A DNA stretch of 64,000 bases, taken from the NCBI GenBank assembly GCA_902801485.1, contig CADCIP010000050.1:1-64000 (forward strand), read 5' to 3'. Under the pieces are notes generated by a model. The model searched no databases. It was not told where the DNA came from and saw nothing but the letters and a program-made list of their open reading frames with translations. Of this stretch, positions 40,113 through 48,982 are shown in pieces. A program made the translations under genes and the position numbers. Source of the DNA: an uncultured Bacteroidales bacterium. Its GTDB lineage: Bacteria; Bacteroidota; Bacteroidia; Bacteroidales; Bacteroidaceae. Position 1 is the first letter of the stretch. The number at the start of each line of letters is the position of its first letter.

Positions 40113-41120
40113 CTAATTTCTTCTTAACCAATTATACAAAGCAATTCGCGCTGCTTGTTGTATCTCAAGTCTAAGTATCCAATCTCTATCTTGTTCAGTG
40201 ATATCTCCATAGAGATCATCGTCACCGAGGAATATGCTCCCTTCATGGCAGATTTCACCACGCCTACTGTAATACAGTTTGTATTTTTCCTCTGAACGTC
40301 CAGCAACATATCGTTTCAAATACCTAATGAAACGTGCAGTCGGCCTATTTGTTTCGTCTGCCGTTCCATATAGTTTGAAATCAATATTAGCCATACCCTC
40401 GATAGAAGCTATGGTCGCCATTGTTGATACACTTCGCTTATAATTAAAGGACTCCACGCCATCAGCCAGTAATGAGATGCAATGTCTTACGCCTTTGCGC
40501 ATATCGCCTCGCATAGCAATATATCTGTCTAGGCAGAACTCCATAGCCGGAGGAAACTGTATTTGCTTTTGATGGTCTGCTTCCGGATTATTGGTATAAT
40601 AGTCCATAAAGTTTGTTGCCTCTTCACAAAATTCAGTGCAATCCGTGAACGTTTGTTGTTGAAGTAGTTCCCCAACCTTTGGGTACAAATATGCAGGAAT
40701 CGTCCAATGACTTATTTGATTATTGAACTTCTCGGTTTCTTTGGGAGATAAAGTGCTAAAATCACCCATCGGAGCCTGAACACCATAGTATCCCACGCTT
40801 GCATTATATTCAAAGAAACAATAATTGGTCAATGCAGTCAACAGATGCAATATTTCGCGCTTAACCCGTTGCGACTCTGGTAGAGTTCTCCCAAGTTTCA
40901 CCACATCTTCGCTGAGACCACGATTCAGCAGTTCGGCCTCCATAGGCAGAGCCTCTTCCTTATCTTCGCACTCATATTCTAGTACAGCAGGGAAATGTCT
41001 AGAATACTTCGAAAATGGCATTCCCTCAAAATAGAAGAACGGCACCAATTGAAATAATTCCCTATACTGGAATGCCTTTAGCAGTGGTACATCGGTGAAT
41101 ATGATGGATTTTCTAATCAT
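40113..41120 (-). CDS. Apea-like HEPN domain protein
   Basis: A 335-residue protein. The first two thirds (MIRKSIIFTDVPLLKAFQYR ... ) are not recognised. The C-terminal third has the HEPN RNase-type motif R-x4-H in 'YYSRRGEICHEGSIFLGDDD', preceded by 'RPTARFIRYLKRYVAGRSEE' and followed by a helix 'LRLEIQQAARIALYNWLRR', as in Apea-like HEPN domains. HEPN proteins with this motif are usually metal-independent RNases that act as toxins in defence. The start lies 3 bp from the stop of the HD/GHKL gene, so it is the last gene of that operon. Confidence 0.7.
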   Translation of the reverse strand: MIRKSIIFTDVPLLKAFQYRELFQLVPFFYFEGMPFSKYSRHFPAVLEYECEDKEEALPMEAELLNRGLSEDVVKLGRTLPESQRVKREILHLLTALTNYCFFEYNASVGYYGVQAPMGDFSTLSPKETEKFNNQISHWTIPAYLYPKVGELLQQQTFTDCTEFCEEATNFMDYYTNNPEADHQKQIQFPPAMEFCLDRYIAMRGDMRKGVRHCISLLADGVESFNYKRSVSTMATIASIEGMANIDFKLYGTADETNRPTARFIRYLKRYVAGRSEEKYKLYYSRRGEICHEGSIFLGDDDLYGDITEQDRDWILRLEIQQAARIALYNWLRRN

Positions 41121-41123
41121 GTA

Positions 41124-44012
41124 TTACCTCTTTTTATTGATAGAAGAATTTATCTCGTCAACTATAGGCTGGAACTCTTCCTGGAACTCTTTTAACTTAT
41201 CCTTTATCTGCTCCCTAGAAATTTCCTCACTATAGCGGTGATTGTAGATATAATCAACTACCTTTTCGTCTGCCCTAAATTCTAAACTTCTATGGGTAAA
41301 GAATACAGATAAGATTTCTGTTGATGTTTTTACGTATGGGCATATCATGACTGGGTATGTCGCCCCAAAATTACGGAATGTAGACTCATGACTAATATCT
41401 TTCAGTCTTAGGCTTGAATACTTTTTCAAACAGGGCATGTAACCTCTGGCATAAGTTCCACCATTTAGATAGTTCTTAAACCATCTTAGCTTTGCTTCTT
41501 TTGTATCTGCGATAGGTTCCTTGTCACTGTCTTTTGAAAGAACTATACACTCAGAGGTGTATACAAGATTTGTTAAATGCCGACCAAGTACGAATTTCAG
41601 AAAGTCAAAGCATTCCGGTTGAGTATTTAAACCATTTTGACTTATAACAAATGGCGACTTTTTGTTTTTCTTATTATAAAAACGCAATTCAGAATTAGCG
41701 TTATTCCAAAATTCAGCTCTGCCAAATTGGAATAATTGTCCGATAGATTTTTTCTCGTCAACACCAGCATATTTCCCCAAAAAATCTAACGACATCCAGT
41801 CGTTTGGCAAGGAACCGTTGGTTTCTATGTTGTGTGTTTCTATATATTCACGGTTTTCTTCCAATATAGCAGCAGCCAATGGTTTGAGCTTGGTTATCGG
41901 GTCTTTAATCTCTTTGTCTAGTAATTCATATTTTGATATCAAATATCTGAGAACTGCTTTAAGTACATTTTCAGAAATTTCTTCTTTCTTTTCCTTCAAG
42001 ACATTATTTCGACTCAACTCTAGTAGTTCAGTTGCTTTGCCGCTTAAGATATTGACACTAAAATTTAGTAACTCAATATTGCTATTGAATTTTTCTACAT
42101 ACTGATTCCTGTAATATAAAGCTGTCTTTCTGTATTGAGACCCTATTCTTACTTCATAGCCTGTTTCCTCATCATAATAGTCGTATGAATCTTCTTCTTT
42201 AACGGCAAAGTCATACTCTTTGTTATTCATCTTGAAATGAATACCAACATTGGTTTGCTCTGCAAATTTATTAATCTCATCAATAAGTTTAGCAGCTTGT
42301 ATATCTAAAGATTCATCAACGGCAAAGTCAAAATTTCCTATTGTCTCCAATGACACCTTTTCATTAGAGTGTACAGTCCATCCTGAATGCATGTCAAAAT
42401 ATAAGTCACAGTCTATAATGGTGCCGAAATTCGTAAATTCGTCTTTGTAAGTTTTTTGTAAAATATTGCCTTTTTCATTGCCAGATGGGTTCCACATTTC
42501 CAATTTAACAACATCATCAGTGCCCCATTTCCTAGTGACTAAGGTGACTTTATCCGTTATAAGGAAAATGCTTTGAAATCCAATACCAAATGCACCAGAT
42601 GGACGCATCCAAGAAGGCATTTTCTTACAGATATCATTCTTTTTTTGATTTTGGCTCGAGCTACCAGTTCGTGTTAGGTATATGACCTCATCTGGAGCTA
42701 TACCAACACCTTGATCTTGTATTTTCAAATGCCACTTTACACGATTCACCTCTACTGCCAATTTGTTAAGTTCGACGTTAATTACGTGTTCAGCGCATTT
42801 CTTTCTAAACTCGCTTCTATCAGAAAGAGTCGGATTCTCCATGAAGACGCGGATGTAGGTGGCATCTACTGCGTTTTGCAGCAGTTCCCGTATACTCTGA
42901 CTTGCATCATTGTATAATCCAGCTCCTTGCAACATTTCAATGGCCTTCAATGAATTTATCTCAAATCGAGGTCTGTTCTTTCCACTGATATCATCATATC
43001 CTTTCAGTCTCACGATTAGTTTTCCGGCAGATGGTAGAGAACCAAAATCAATAGACGGAGCTATCTTATACCAATTCCTACTTTGAAATTGTAGCTCAAC
43101 GTCAATCATTTTAAACCAGTCGTTTAAAAGATTAGCCACTTTAATGTCTTCACATTCTGCTGATATTTCTATCAGTTTGCGTCCTATATTGATATGAGTA
43201 ATGTCCCTATTCGTTTGGTTATACAGCAAAGAGTCAGAAGGAATGCTGGTCAGTGAACTCAGCAAGACTTTGGATACCCTATTTGTATCAACATCAAGCA
43301 GATCTCCTAACCGCAACATGCATGCGACAAACAAAGGATGACATTTTTCCGTGCCACATCCAGAATTCTCTTCTTGAGCTAATTCCAGTAGGTCTTTCTG
43401 CTTTTGTCCATGAGCTTTACATATATTCCCAAGTATTCTGATAATTCTTTCAGGAATACTACTTCCCGGTAGGTGCATTGACCCCTCATGTTGAATACGA
43501 GCAGTAGCCCTATCAGCATGTTCTTGTCTTATATAGTCTGCGAACAAAAATTTTTGAGCATCTATGTTCTCAGGAGTTATCTCATTATTCTTATGATAAA
43601 GTTTGTTGTCCTTTATTTCAAAACAAAGAGCATAGTTGTGCATTGGTGATGTCTCATCGTTCTGCTTACTTCTTACATAGTTGATAAACGCAGATCCTTC
43701 CTTCAAGCATTCCAACTTATCATCACGAGTTATCACCATCCCTAAATCATGATAATATGATGCCGATAATAATAACCACAAATCGACGATAGATAACTTA
43801 TCTATTACCTCTGCCCCCATTATAAGTTCGATGTTATTTAGTATGGTCTCCGAATGAGTTGAGTCATGCAAACTATAATGAGGGAAATAGTGAGAAATAG
43901 TATTCAACAATTGAGGTACATGAGTTTTTGCTACATGCCATTGCTGCAGATACTTTCCTGCTTCCGCATTTTCTTTTGATTTACTTTCAAAAACAGATTC
44001 TATATGGCTCAT
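41124..44012 (-). CDS. HD domain plus Hsp90-like (GHKL) ATPase protein
   Basis: A 962-residue protein. N-terminus: HD-type motifs 'HYSLHDSTHSETILNNIELI' and 'LLLSASYYHDLGMVITRDD', so possibly a phosphohydrolase or nucleotide sensor. The middle has the GHKL ATPase: N-box 'QSIRELLQNAVDATYIRVFM', G1 box 'LKIQDQGVGIAPDEVIYLTR' and G2 box 'WMRPSGAFGIGFQSIFLITD'. The rest (about 450 residues) includes an Hsp90-like middle region and a long charged C-terminus. Similar HD-GHKL fusions are found in defence and signalling clusters. Start 3 bp after RloB's stop; HEPN gene follows with 3 bp. Confidence 0.8.
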   Translation of the reverse strand: MSHIESVFESKSKENAEAGKYLQQWHVAKTHVPQLLNTISHYFPHYSLHDSTHSETILNNIELIMGAEVIDKLSIVDLWLLLSASYYHDLGMVITRDDKLECLKEGSAFINYVRSKQNDETSPMHNYALCFEIKDNKLYHKNNEITPENIDAQKFLFADYIRQEHADRATARIQHEGSMHLPGSSIPERIIRILGNICKAHGQKQKDLLELAQEENSGCGTEKCHPLFVACMLRLGDLLDVDTNRVSKVLLSSLTSIPSDSLLYNQTNRDITHINIGRKLIEISAECEDIKVANLLNDWFKMIDVELQFQSRNWYKIAPSIDFGSLPSAGKLIVRLKGYDDISGKNRPRFEINSLKAIEMLQGAGLYNDASQSIRELLQNAVDATYIRVFMENPTLSDRSEFRKKCAEHVINVELNKLAVEVNRVKWHLKIQDQGVGIAPDEVIYLTRTGSSSQNQKKNDICKKMPSWMRPSGAFGIGFQSIFLITDKVTLVTRKWGTDDVVKLEMWNPSGNEKGNILQKTYKDEFTNFGTIIDCDLYFDMHSGWTVHSNEKVSLETIGNFDFAVDESLDIQAAKLIDEINKFAEQTNVGIHFKMNNKEYDFAVKEEDSYDYYDEETGYEVRIGSQYRKTALYYRNQYVEKFNSNIELLNFSVNILSGKATELLELSRNNVLKEKKEEISENVLKAVLRYLISKYELLDKEIKDPITKLKPLAAAILEENREYIETHNIETNGSLPNDWMSLDFLGKYAGVDEKKSIGQLFQFGRAEFWNNANSELRFYNKKNKKSPFVISQNGLNTQPECFDFLKFVLGRHLTNLVYTSECIVLSKDSDKEPIADTKEAKLRWFKNYLNGGTYARGYMPCLKKYSSLRLKDISHESTFRNFGATYPVMICPYVKTSTEILSVFFTHRSLEFRADEKVVDYIYNHRYSEEISREQIKDKLKEFQEEFQPIVDEINSSINKKR

Positions 44013-44015
44013 ATC

Positions 44016-44582
44016 TTATTTGTTATTTTCTTTAAGGAGTTCGATTAATCTGTAAATCCCAGTTGATGGATTCTGGAACTCATGTAACTTCCTGGCTCTT
44101 GCAACAGCAACATCAGTGTTGTCGTTCAAGAAAGACTTTTGTGTATCTGTAAAAGCAGACTTGGAATAATTCTTCCACACGGGAGCGCTCTTCTTCAATT
44201 CCTTGATGAGAGCGTCTGTTTCAATGGCAGCCTTTTGGTCTTTGGCATGAAGCAGCAGCCATATTTCAAAACAAGGATTGCTAAGCAGCATTTCCGCCTT
44301 GCATTTACGTAGTTTCTCATTGATGGCTTGTACATCCATGTCGTACATGAGGAATGTATGCACCTTATCCCATTGTGAGATTTTGAGTTCCTTTGTACGT
44401 TTCTCGACCAATGATGGAGTAATCTTCGTTCCTTCTATATGCGATACAATTCTGATAGGTGACTTGTACCACGTTTTCAAAAGATTGATATAGCAGACCT
44501 CTGTCTCGCCCTCACAAATGACGAGAGCGATCTTTCGCATCCGCAGGGATGGAGACGGTTCTCTTTTGCTTGCCATAATCAA
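44016..44582 (-). CDS. rloB: RloB-like protein (TOPRIM-like)
   Basis: A 188-residue protein. Motifs: 'KIALVICEGETEVCYINLLK' (the conserved Glu of a TOPRIM-like fold), 'VHTFLMYDMDVQAINEKLR' (DxD) and 'LLSNPCFEIWLLLHAKDQ', which is characteristic of RloB. RloB is found next to AAA ATPases of the RloA type and is thought to act as the nuclease partner, comparable in layout to other ATPase/TOPRIM defence pairs. The ATG overlaps the ATPase stop by 4 bp (ATGA), showing translational coupling. Confidence 0.8.
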   Translation of the reverse strand: MIMASKREPSPSLRMRKIALVICEGETEVCYINLLKTWYKSPIRIVSHIEGTKITPSLVEKRTKELKISQWDKVHTFLMYDMDVQAINEKLRKCKAEMLLSNPCFEIWLLLHAKDQKAAIETDALIKELKKSAPVWKNYSKSAFTDTQKSFLNDNTDVAVARARKLHEFQNPSTGIYRLIELLKENNK

Positions 44583-45836
44583 TCTTCTAATAATTGTTTG
44601 ATACTTGACACAGATGAATCAACATAAGGCACAGCATCAAAGCGTCCTTGTATATATCCCTTTTCGGCATCCATGTTTTCACGGAAATCCTTGAAGTCAT
44701 ACAAAGAATACACCTCCGTTGCACCTTGTTCCGACTTGTTGACAAAAACAATTTGGTCACGTCTCAGTCGTTTGACATCGATAAGGTTCGTGTTGTGGGA
44801 TGTGAACAATAGCTGACTGCTTTCTGAAGCATGAATCAAGTCAAGAATGAAATCTGCCAAACGAGTGTGAAGTCCCATGTCAAACTCGTCCATCATAATG
44901 CTCTTCTTGTTCTTTACCACATCCAAGAGTCGTATCAGAATCTGGAACAGTTTTCTTGTACCGTTAGATTCTTCCATGTCCATGTCGAACATGATATCCT
45001 TTTGGTTACGATGGAAGGTCTTGAAGCGAAGCACATCAACCAGCTTGTATGATAGTTCCGTTTGTCCAGGCACAACCACAGGAGCCGGCATTTGCTCTTT
45101 CCTTGCCTCGATGTCAGTAATATCAGTATCGCATATTTCAAGTGCTTTGAGTATCACCTTCTTGTAAGCATTGAAACTGTCCAATACCATCATATCGTTC
45201 ACGTTCACAAGCCCCAGCAGGAATTGATTCATGAAATAACGATATATCTTTTGCGCGATATCTCTGTTCATCGAACTAGCTCGGCTCAGGAACAGATTCT
45301 TTTCGCTGGTGTTGATTACCACATCTGATGGTTTGACCATCACACCAGTACCGAAACTGTAATTACCTTCTGCTTCACGCACAAAAACCTTTGCACGTCT
45401 TCCCATAGGATAATGGAACAGACTTTCGCTTATGATTCGTTCACGGGTCAACTCAAAAGCGTATTCATACTCCACATCTTCACAGACAAAATCAATAAGG
45501 AATTTGCTGGGTTTTTTCTGCCATCCATCAAATTTGAAAGGTTCAAAGTTGAATGTCACCCCTTCGTTATGAAGGTGTGACTCCAAAATCATTCTACAGC
45601 AAAATGTAATGGCTTTAAGAATGTTTGATTTACCTGAAGCCTTTAAGAATGTTTGATTTACCTGAAGCATTGGGGCCAAACAGCCCAACGGTTTTTAGGA
45701 CAGGTACACCTTTCCACTCCATCACATTATGACTTAACTCCCGTGCAAGAGCCGTATTGATGTTTCCTGCTCTGAAGTCAATTCTTATTTTATCTCTAAT
45801 AGAAAAGAAATTCTCAAATTCGATTTTTAGTATCAT
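44579..45836 (-). pseudogene. AAA ATPase (RloA/OLD-like), frame broken by a 28-bp tandem duplication
   Basis: From ATG 45836 (MILKIEFENFFSIRDKIRID) the frame reaches Walker A 'GLFGPNASGKSNILK' and then reads GFR-stop at 45630. A second frame resumes with the same ASGKSNILK, then 'AITFCCRMILESHLHNEG', and continues to 44579 with Walker B 'KKSIMMDEFDMGLHTRLADF' and the 'LLFTSHNTNLID' switch His. Removing one copy of the 28-bp repeat (45613-45640 or 45641-45668) gives a continuous 410-residue ATPase of the AAA_15/AAA_21 type. All other motifs are intact, so the break is recent, reversible, or a sequence error. Confidence 0.8.
45613..45668. repeat. Perfect 28-bp tandem duplication over the Walker A codons
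   Basis: Units 45613-45640 and 45641-45668 are identical; each starts CTTTAAGAATGTTTGATTTA and ends CCTGAAGC. On the minus strand each unit encodes ASGKSNILK. Twenty-eight is not a multiple of three, so two units shift the frame while one unit (or four) keeps it. Confidence 0.9.
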
Positions 45837-45863
45837 TACGCACTTGATTTTGTAGAATTGCTG

Positions 45864-45894
45864 CAAAAATAGCAATTAAATCTGATTTTACAAA
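45864..45894 (-). promoter_or_regulatory. Promoter of the RloA-RloB-HD/GHKL-HEPN operon
   Basis: Minus strand: TTTG (45891-45894), 19 bp, TATTTTTG (45864-45871), 28 bp before ATG 45836. It is the only good promoter found for the four genes, which are linked by overlaps or 3-bp gaps. Confidence 0.7.
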
Positions 45895-46328
45895 GGTTTT
45901 TGAGTAAAAACAGTTATAATATTGCTGCTTTTTAACATTTATCAACCGAAACAGAGGCTTGAAGTGACAAAAACGAATAAACTTCTCTCGTTAACTTTCG
46001 TTATCAAAATCTGCCACTATTGGCACTTTCTTATTCAGGAATGCCTGTAAAAAAGTCCTATTATCTCAGTCTCTGGCAAATTACCAGCAAATTAAACCTG
46101 ATTTTAATTATTGCTGATTATCAGTATATTAGCTAAATTTGCATCCGTATTTTGATTGTTTCAGCAAATTACCAGCAAATTAAATTATGCTCGAAGAGGA
46201 ATGCGATTACATTGTCAAAATGACTTGATTGTGCAAGTAACGACGCCAAATACTTGATAAAATCATCAAATTTTCACCACAAACAATAAAAATTTAGTGT
46301 ATTCTACTGAATTATGAATAAATTTTTG
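45895..46328. other. Divergent intergenic region with 20-bp direct repeats
   Basis: Between the two opposed operons. CAAATTACCAGCAAATTAAA occurs at 46077-46096 and again at 46165-46184, 88 bp apart (centre to centre). Each copy itself holds two AGCAAATTA/GGCAAATTA half-sites 11 bp apart. Candidate operators for the XRE repressor encoded 270 bp downstream. Otherwise AT-rich with no gene. Confidence 0.5.
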
Positions 46329-46336
46329 TATCTTTG
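46329..46336 (+). promoter_or_regulatory. Promoter -7 box of the XRE operon
   Basis: TATCTTTG, 23 bp before ATG 46360; no clear TTTG at -33. Confidence 0.6.
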
Positions 46337-46359
46337 CCCTCAAACAAGAGAAATCTATC

Positions 46360-46575
46360 ATGGCAAAATTAAATCGTATAAGAATTGTTCTGGCTGAACG
46401 TGATCTAAATAACAAGTGGTTGGCGGATAAGTTGGGAAAGGATCAGGCAACTATATCCAAATGGGTAACAAACACTACCCAACCCAGCCTTGAAGCCCTC
46501 ATTGCAATAGCAAATGCGCTTGAAGTGCCTGTGCAGGAGTTGGTGAGACAGGAAGAATTCAATCAAGAGAAATAA
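46360..46575 (+). CDS. XRE-family helix-turn-helix regulator
   Basis: A 71-residue Cro/C1-type protein: MAKLNRIRIVLAERDLNNKW, HTH 'LADKLGKDQATISKWVTNTT' and 'QPSLEALIAIANALEVPVQE' with a short tail. It has only the DNA-binding domain. As first gene of the operon, 5 bp before the AlbA/Schlafen-type gene, it is likely the local repressor. Confidence 0.88.
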   Translation: MAKLNRIRIVLAERDLNNKWLADKLGKDQATISKWVTNTTQPSLEALIAIANALEVPVQELVRQEEFNQEK

Positions 46576-46580
46576 GTCAA

Positions 46581-48029
46581 ATGATAACCAAAGACGAGAT
46601 ACAAGAACTGCTTCATAGCACGGAAACCTATCGTGTGGAGCGAACCACGTCAACAGGTGACATGGATAAGTTTCAGGAGGCCATCTGTGCCTTTGCCAAT
46701 GACCTTCCAAACTCGCGAAAGAATGGCTACCTGATATTGGGCGCTTTCGACAACGGAGAGTTGTCGGGGTTGAAGGTTACCGATGACTTGCTGAAGAAGA
46801 TTGCAGCCATACGCAGCAACGGAAACATCCTGCCCATACCAGTTATGAGTGTTGACCGTTTCCAGTTCCCGGAAGGTGACTTACTGCTTGCTGAGGTTAG
46901 CCCATCCGATTTGCCTCCTGTTCGCTATCGTGGACGAACTTTTATTCGTATCGGTCCTCGTCGTGACATAGCAACGGAAGCAGAGGAGCGCATATTGGCA
47001 GAGCGTCGAATGTCTTTCATGGCAACCTTCGATACAATGCCTTGTTTGGCAGCAAAACTCTCTGACGTGAACACAGAATTGCTGCGTACAAAATATCTGA
47101 CACCGCTATTAGGTAATGAGTTGGTGGAATCTGATACTCGTCCCATCGAGGAACAAATGGCTGCTGTGGGCATGTATGACACAGAGCACCAATGCCCAAC
47201 ATATGCTGCAGTCGTTCTGTTTGGCTACAAACCACGCCGTTTTATGCCAGGTCTTTATGTGCAGTATGTACGTTTCAAGGGTGAGGACGTGACCAGTGAG
47301 GTAGAGAACGAAATGCAGTTGGAAGGCAACTATTGCGAACTGTTACCACGCCTGGAATCACTTCTGGAGTTGTCTGTCATCAAGAAGAAACCCGTATTCG
47401 TTTCTATTCTACGCGAGGAAATGGTCAGCAATTACCCCTATCAGGCTATCCGAGAGCTGCTTCTCAACGCCTGTATGCATCGCGATATGCAGAGTAATAC
47501 GCCACTTCGCTTCTATGAGTTTGCCAGCCATCTGGAGATTCTGAATGCTGGTGGCTTGTATGGAAATGCCCGTCCTGAGAATTTCCCAAGTGTGAACGAT
47601 TATCGCAATCCACTTGTAGCCAGCGCCATGAAGACGCTGGGCTATGTCAATATGTTCAATCGAGGTGTAGGACAAGTCCAGACTGACTTGAAGGAAAATG
47701 GCAACCAACCCGCAGAGTTCAACGTTAATCTTATTACGGCATTCAAGGTTGAGGTGAAAGTCTCACAGAGTTATACCAATGAGAATGGCGGAAAAACTGG
47801 CGGTAAAGTTGGCGGTGATATGGCATTAATTGAAATGACTGATATTCAGAAAGGTATAATAGATTTGATTAGAGCAGATGTTTCTATTTCCATCGACCAA
47901 ATGGCGGAAAAACTGGCGGTAAAGAAACGCACGCTGGAGAGAGAAATCGCAAACATGAAACAGAAAGGCTATATCTCTCGAACAGGTTCTCCTCGTTCTG
48001 GTAAATGGGAAGTTATTAATCGAATATAA
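46581..48029 (+). CDS. AlbA_2/Schlafen-domain ATP-binding protein
   Basis: A 482-residue protein. Residues 10-140: AlbA_2 (Schlafen) domain, 'YRVERTTSTGDMDKFQEAIC', 'SRKNGYLILGAFDNGELSGL', 'LLLAEVSPSDLPPVRYRGRT'. Residues 260-380: HATPase_c_4, 'YQAIRELLLNACMHRDMQSN' and 'EILNAGGLYGNARPENFPSV'. The C-terminus has a GGKTGGKVGG linker and a winged helix ('ISIDQMAEKLAVKKRTLERE'). Related proteins are often called putative DNA-binding or RecG-like and are found in defence islands. Start 5 bp after the XRE stop. Confidence 0.85.
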   Translation: MITKDEIQELLHSTETYRVERTTSTGDMDKFQEAICAFANDLPNSRKNGYLILGAFDNGELSGLKVTDDLLKKIAAIRSNGNILPIPVMSVDRFQFPEGDLLLAEVSPSDLPPVRYRGRTFIRIGPRRDIATEAEERILAERRMSFMATFDTMPCLAAKLSDVNTELLRTKYLTPLLGNELVESDTRPIEEQMAAVGMYDTEHQCPTYAAVVLFGYKPRRFMPGLYVQYVRFKGEDVTSEVENEMQLEGNYCELLPRLESLLELSVIKKKPVFVSILREEMVSNYPYQAIRELLLNACMHRDMQSNTPLRFYEFASHLEILNAGGLYGNARPENFPSVNDYRNPLVASAMKTLGYVNMFNRGVGQVQTDLKENGNQPAEFNVNLITAFKVEVKVSQSYTNENGGKTGGKVGGDMALIEMTDIQKGIIDLIRADVSISIDQMAEKLAVKKRTLEREIANMKQKGYISRTGSPRSGKWEVINRI

Positions 48030-48039
48030 TAATAAGAAT

Positions 48040-48291
48040 ATGACTCAACCACAAGTTGTAATAAGTGCAATAGAAAATCTTGGAGGTATAGCACCATTGG
48101 GTAAGATATACCAAGTAGCCTTACAAAATCCAGATTGTAATTGGGACACACAAACACCCCAAGCATCTATTCGTTGCATCGTTAGGCATACAAAAGGAAT
48201 CTATGTGGTACGAAAAGGACCAATTACCATATATAGTTATCTGGCTATTTGCCCAAGCAATAATAATGATGGTAACAAAAGATGCATATAA
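48040..48291 (+). CDS. Small winged-helix (HARE-HTH-like) protein
   Basis: An 83-residue protein: 'MTQPQVVISAIENLGGIAPL', 'GKIYQVALQNPDCNWDTQTP' and 'QASIRCIVRHTKGIYVVRKG', like the winged-helix domain fused to restriction-type proteins in other genomes. Here it is alone and its tail overlaps the next gene by about 25 bp. It might be the separated N-terminal domain of what was once one protein with the next gene. It lies 10 bp after the ATPase gene. Confidence 0.6.
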   Translation: MTQPQVVISAIENLGGIAPLGKIYQVALQNPDCNWDTQTPQASIRCIVRHTKGIYVVRKGPITIYSYLAICPSNNNDGNKRCI

Positions 48292-48976
48292 AGAGCTCGA
48301 AACTGCTAATTTCCTTAAGGATGAGGGGCTAGTACAACCTTCTACTCCTCAACAATTGGAAACAAGAAGGCGCATTGTCGATTTCATTCGTGAAATTGAT
48401 ACTGCTCGTTTTATGCTTGCATTGTCTTTTAAACAGCCTGGTGTAGACCCATACCTTGATTTGTTTAGAGAGAAAGATTTTGATAATAAGTTTAAGCATG
48501 ATTTCTATCGCCAATACTATCTTTATAGTGCTGTGATATGGTATCATAATTGTTTTGATTTAATTCTACAATGTCTCTGGTTCCATTATCAACTGTATGG
48601 AAATAAAAAGTTTTCCACGCAATTGGTTAAGAAATCTCTAAGAGAGTGCGATATTAAAAAAGTCAGGACTCTACTTTATAATGGTGATGAGAACAATCCA
48701 ATATCACTTTTCAAGAAGAGCCACAAGTACGTTTTTGATGTCGCTGATGGACTAAAACACCGTCAGTATGTTGCCAACGAGAATTATCTTTTGTATGCTG
48801 AAGCATTTACTATCCAACAAACTGATTATTGTTCAGATGAAACAAAGGTGAATGTTCGCTTAAAAGAATTGCAGACAAAATTAATAACTTTTCATAAAGA
48901 CATCATTGCGCTTGCAAAGACAATTCTCATACCTATCCACGATTCAATTGATAATATTCTTCAAGACAACGCATAA
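48266..48976 (+). CDS. Helical protein of unknown function
   Basis: From ATG 48266 (MMVTKDAYKELETANFLKDE) the product is 236 residues; the frame is open back to 48203 but that region belongs to the preceding gene. Almost all alpha-helical: 'RRIVDFIREIDTARFMLALS', 'YYLYSAVIWYHNCFDLILQC' and 'KLITFHKDIIALAKTILIPI'. This could be a HEPN-type four-helix protein, but no R-x4-6-H motif is clear (nearest 'GLKHRQYV'), so I leave it unassigned. It is cotranscribed with an HNH nuclease gene (6 bp gap). Confidence 0.6.
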   Translation: MMVTKDAYKELETANFLKDEGLVQPSTPQQLETRRRIVDFIREIDTARFMLALSFKQPGVDPYLDLFREKDFDNKFKHDFYRQYYLYSAVIWYHNCFDLILQCLWFHYQLYGNKKFSTQLVKKSLRECDIKKVRTLLYNGDENNPISLFKKSHKYVFDVADGLKHRQYVANENYLLYAEAFTIQQTDYCSDETKVNVRLKELQTKLITFHKDIIALAKTILIPIHDSIDNILQDNA

Positions 48977-48982
48977 TAAATC

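Noticed and set aside
48203..48265. Longer start (48203) for the helical protein, which would add a hydrophobic N-terminus
   Set aside because: The segment lies in the coding part of the winged-helix gene in another frame; ATG 48266 is better placed.
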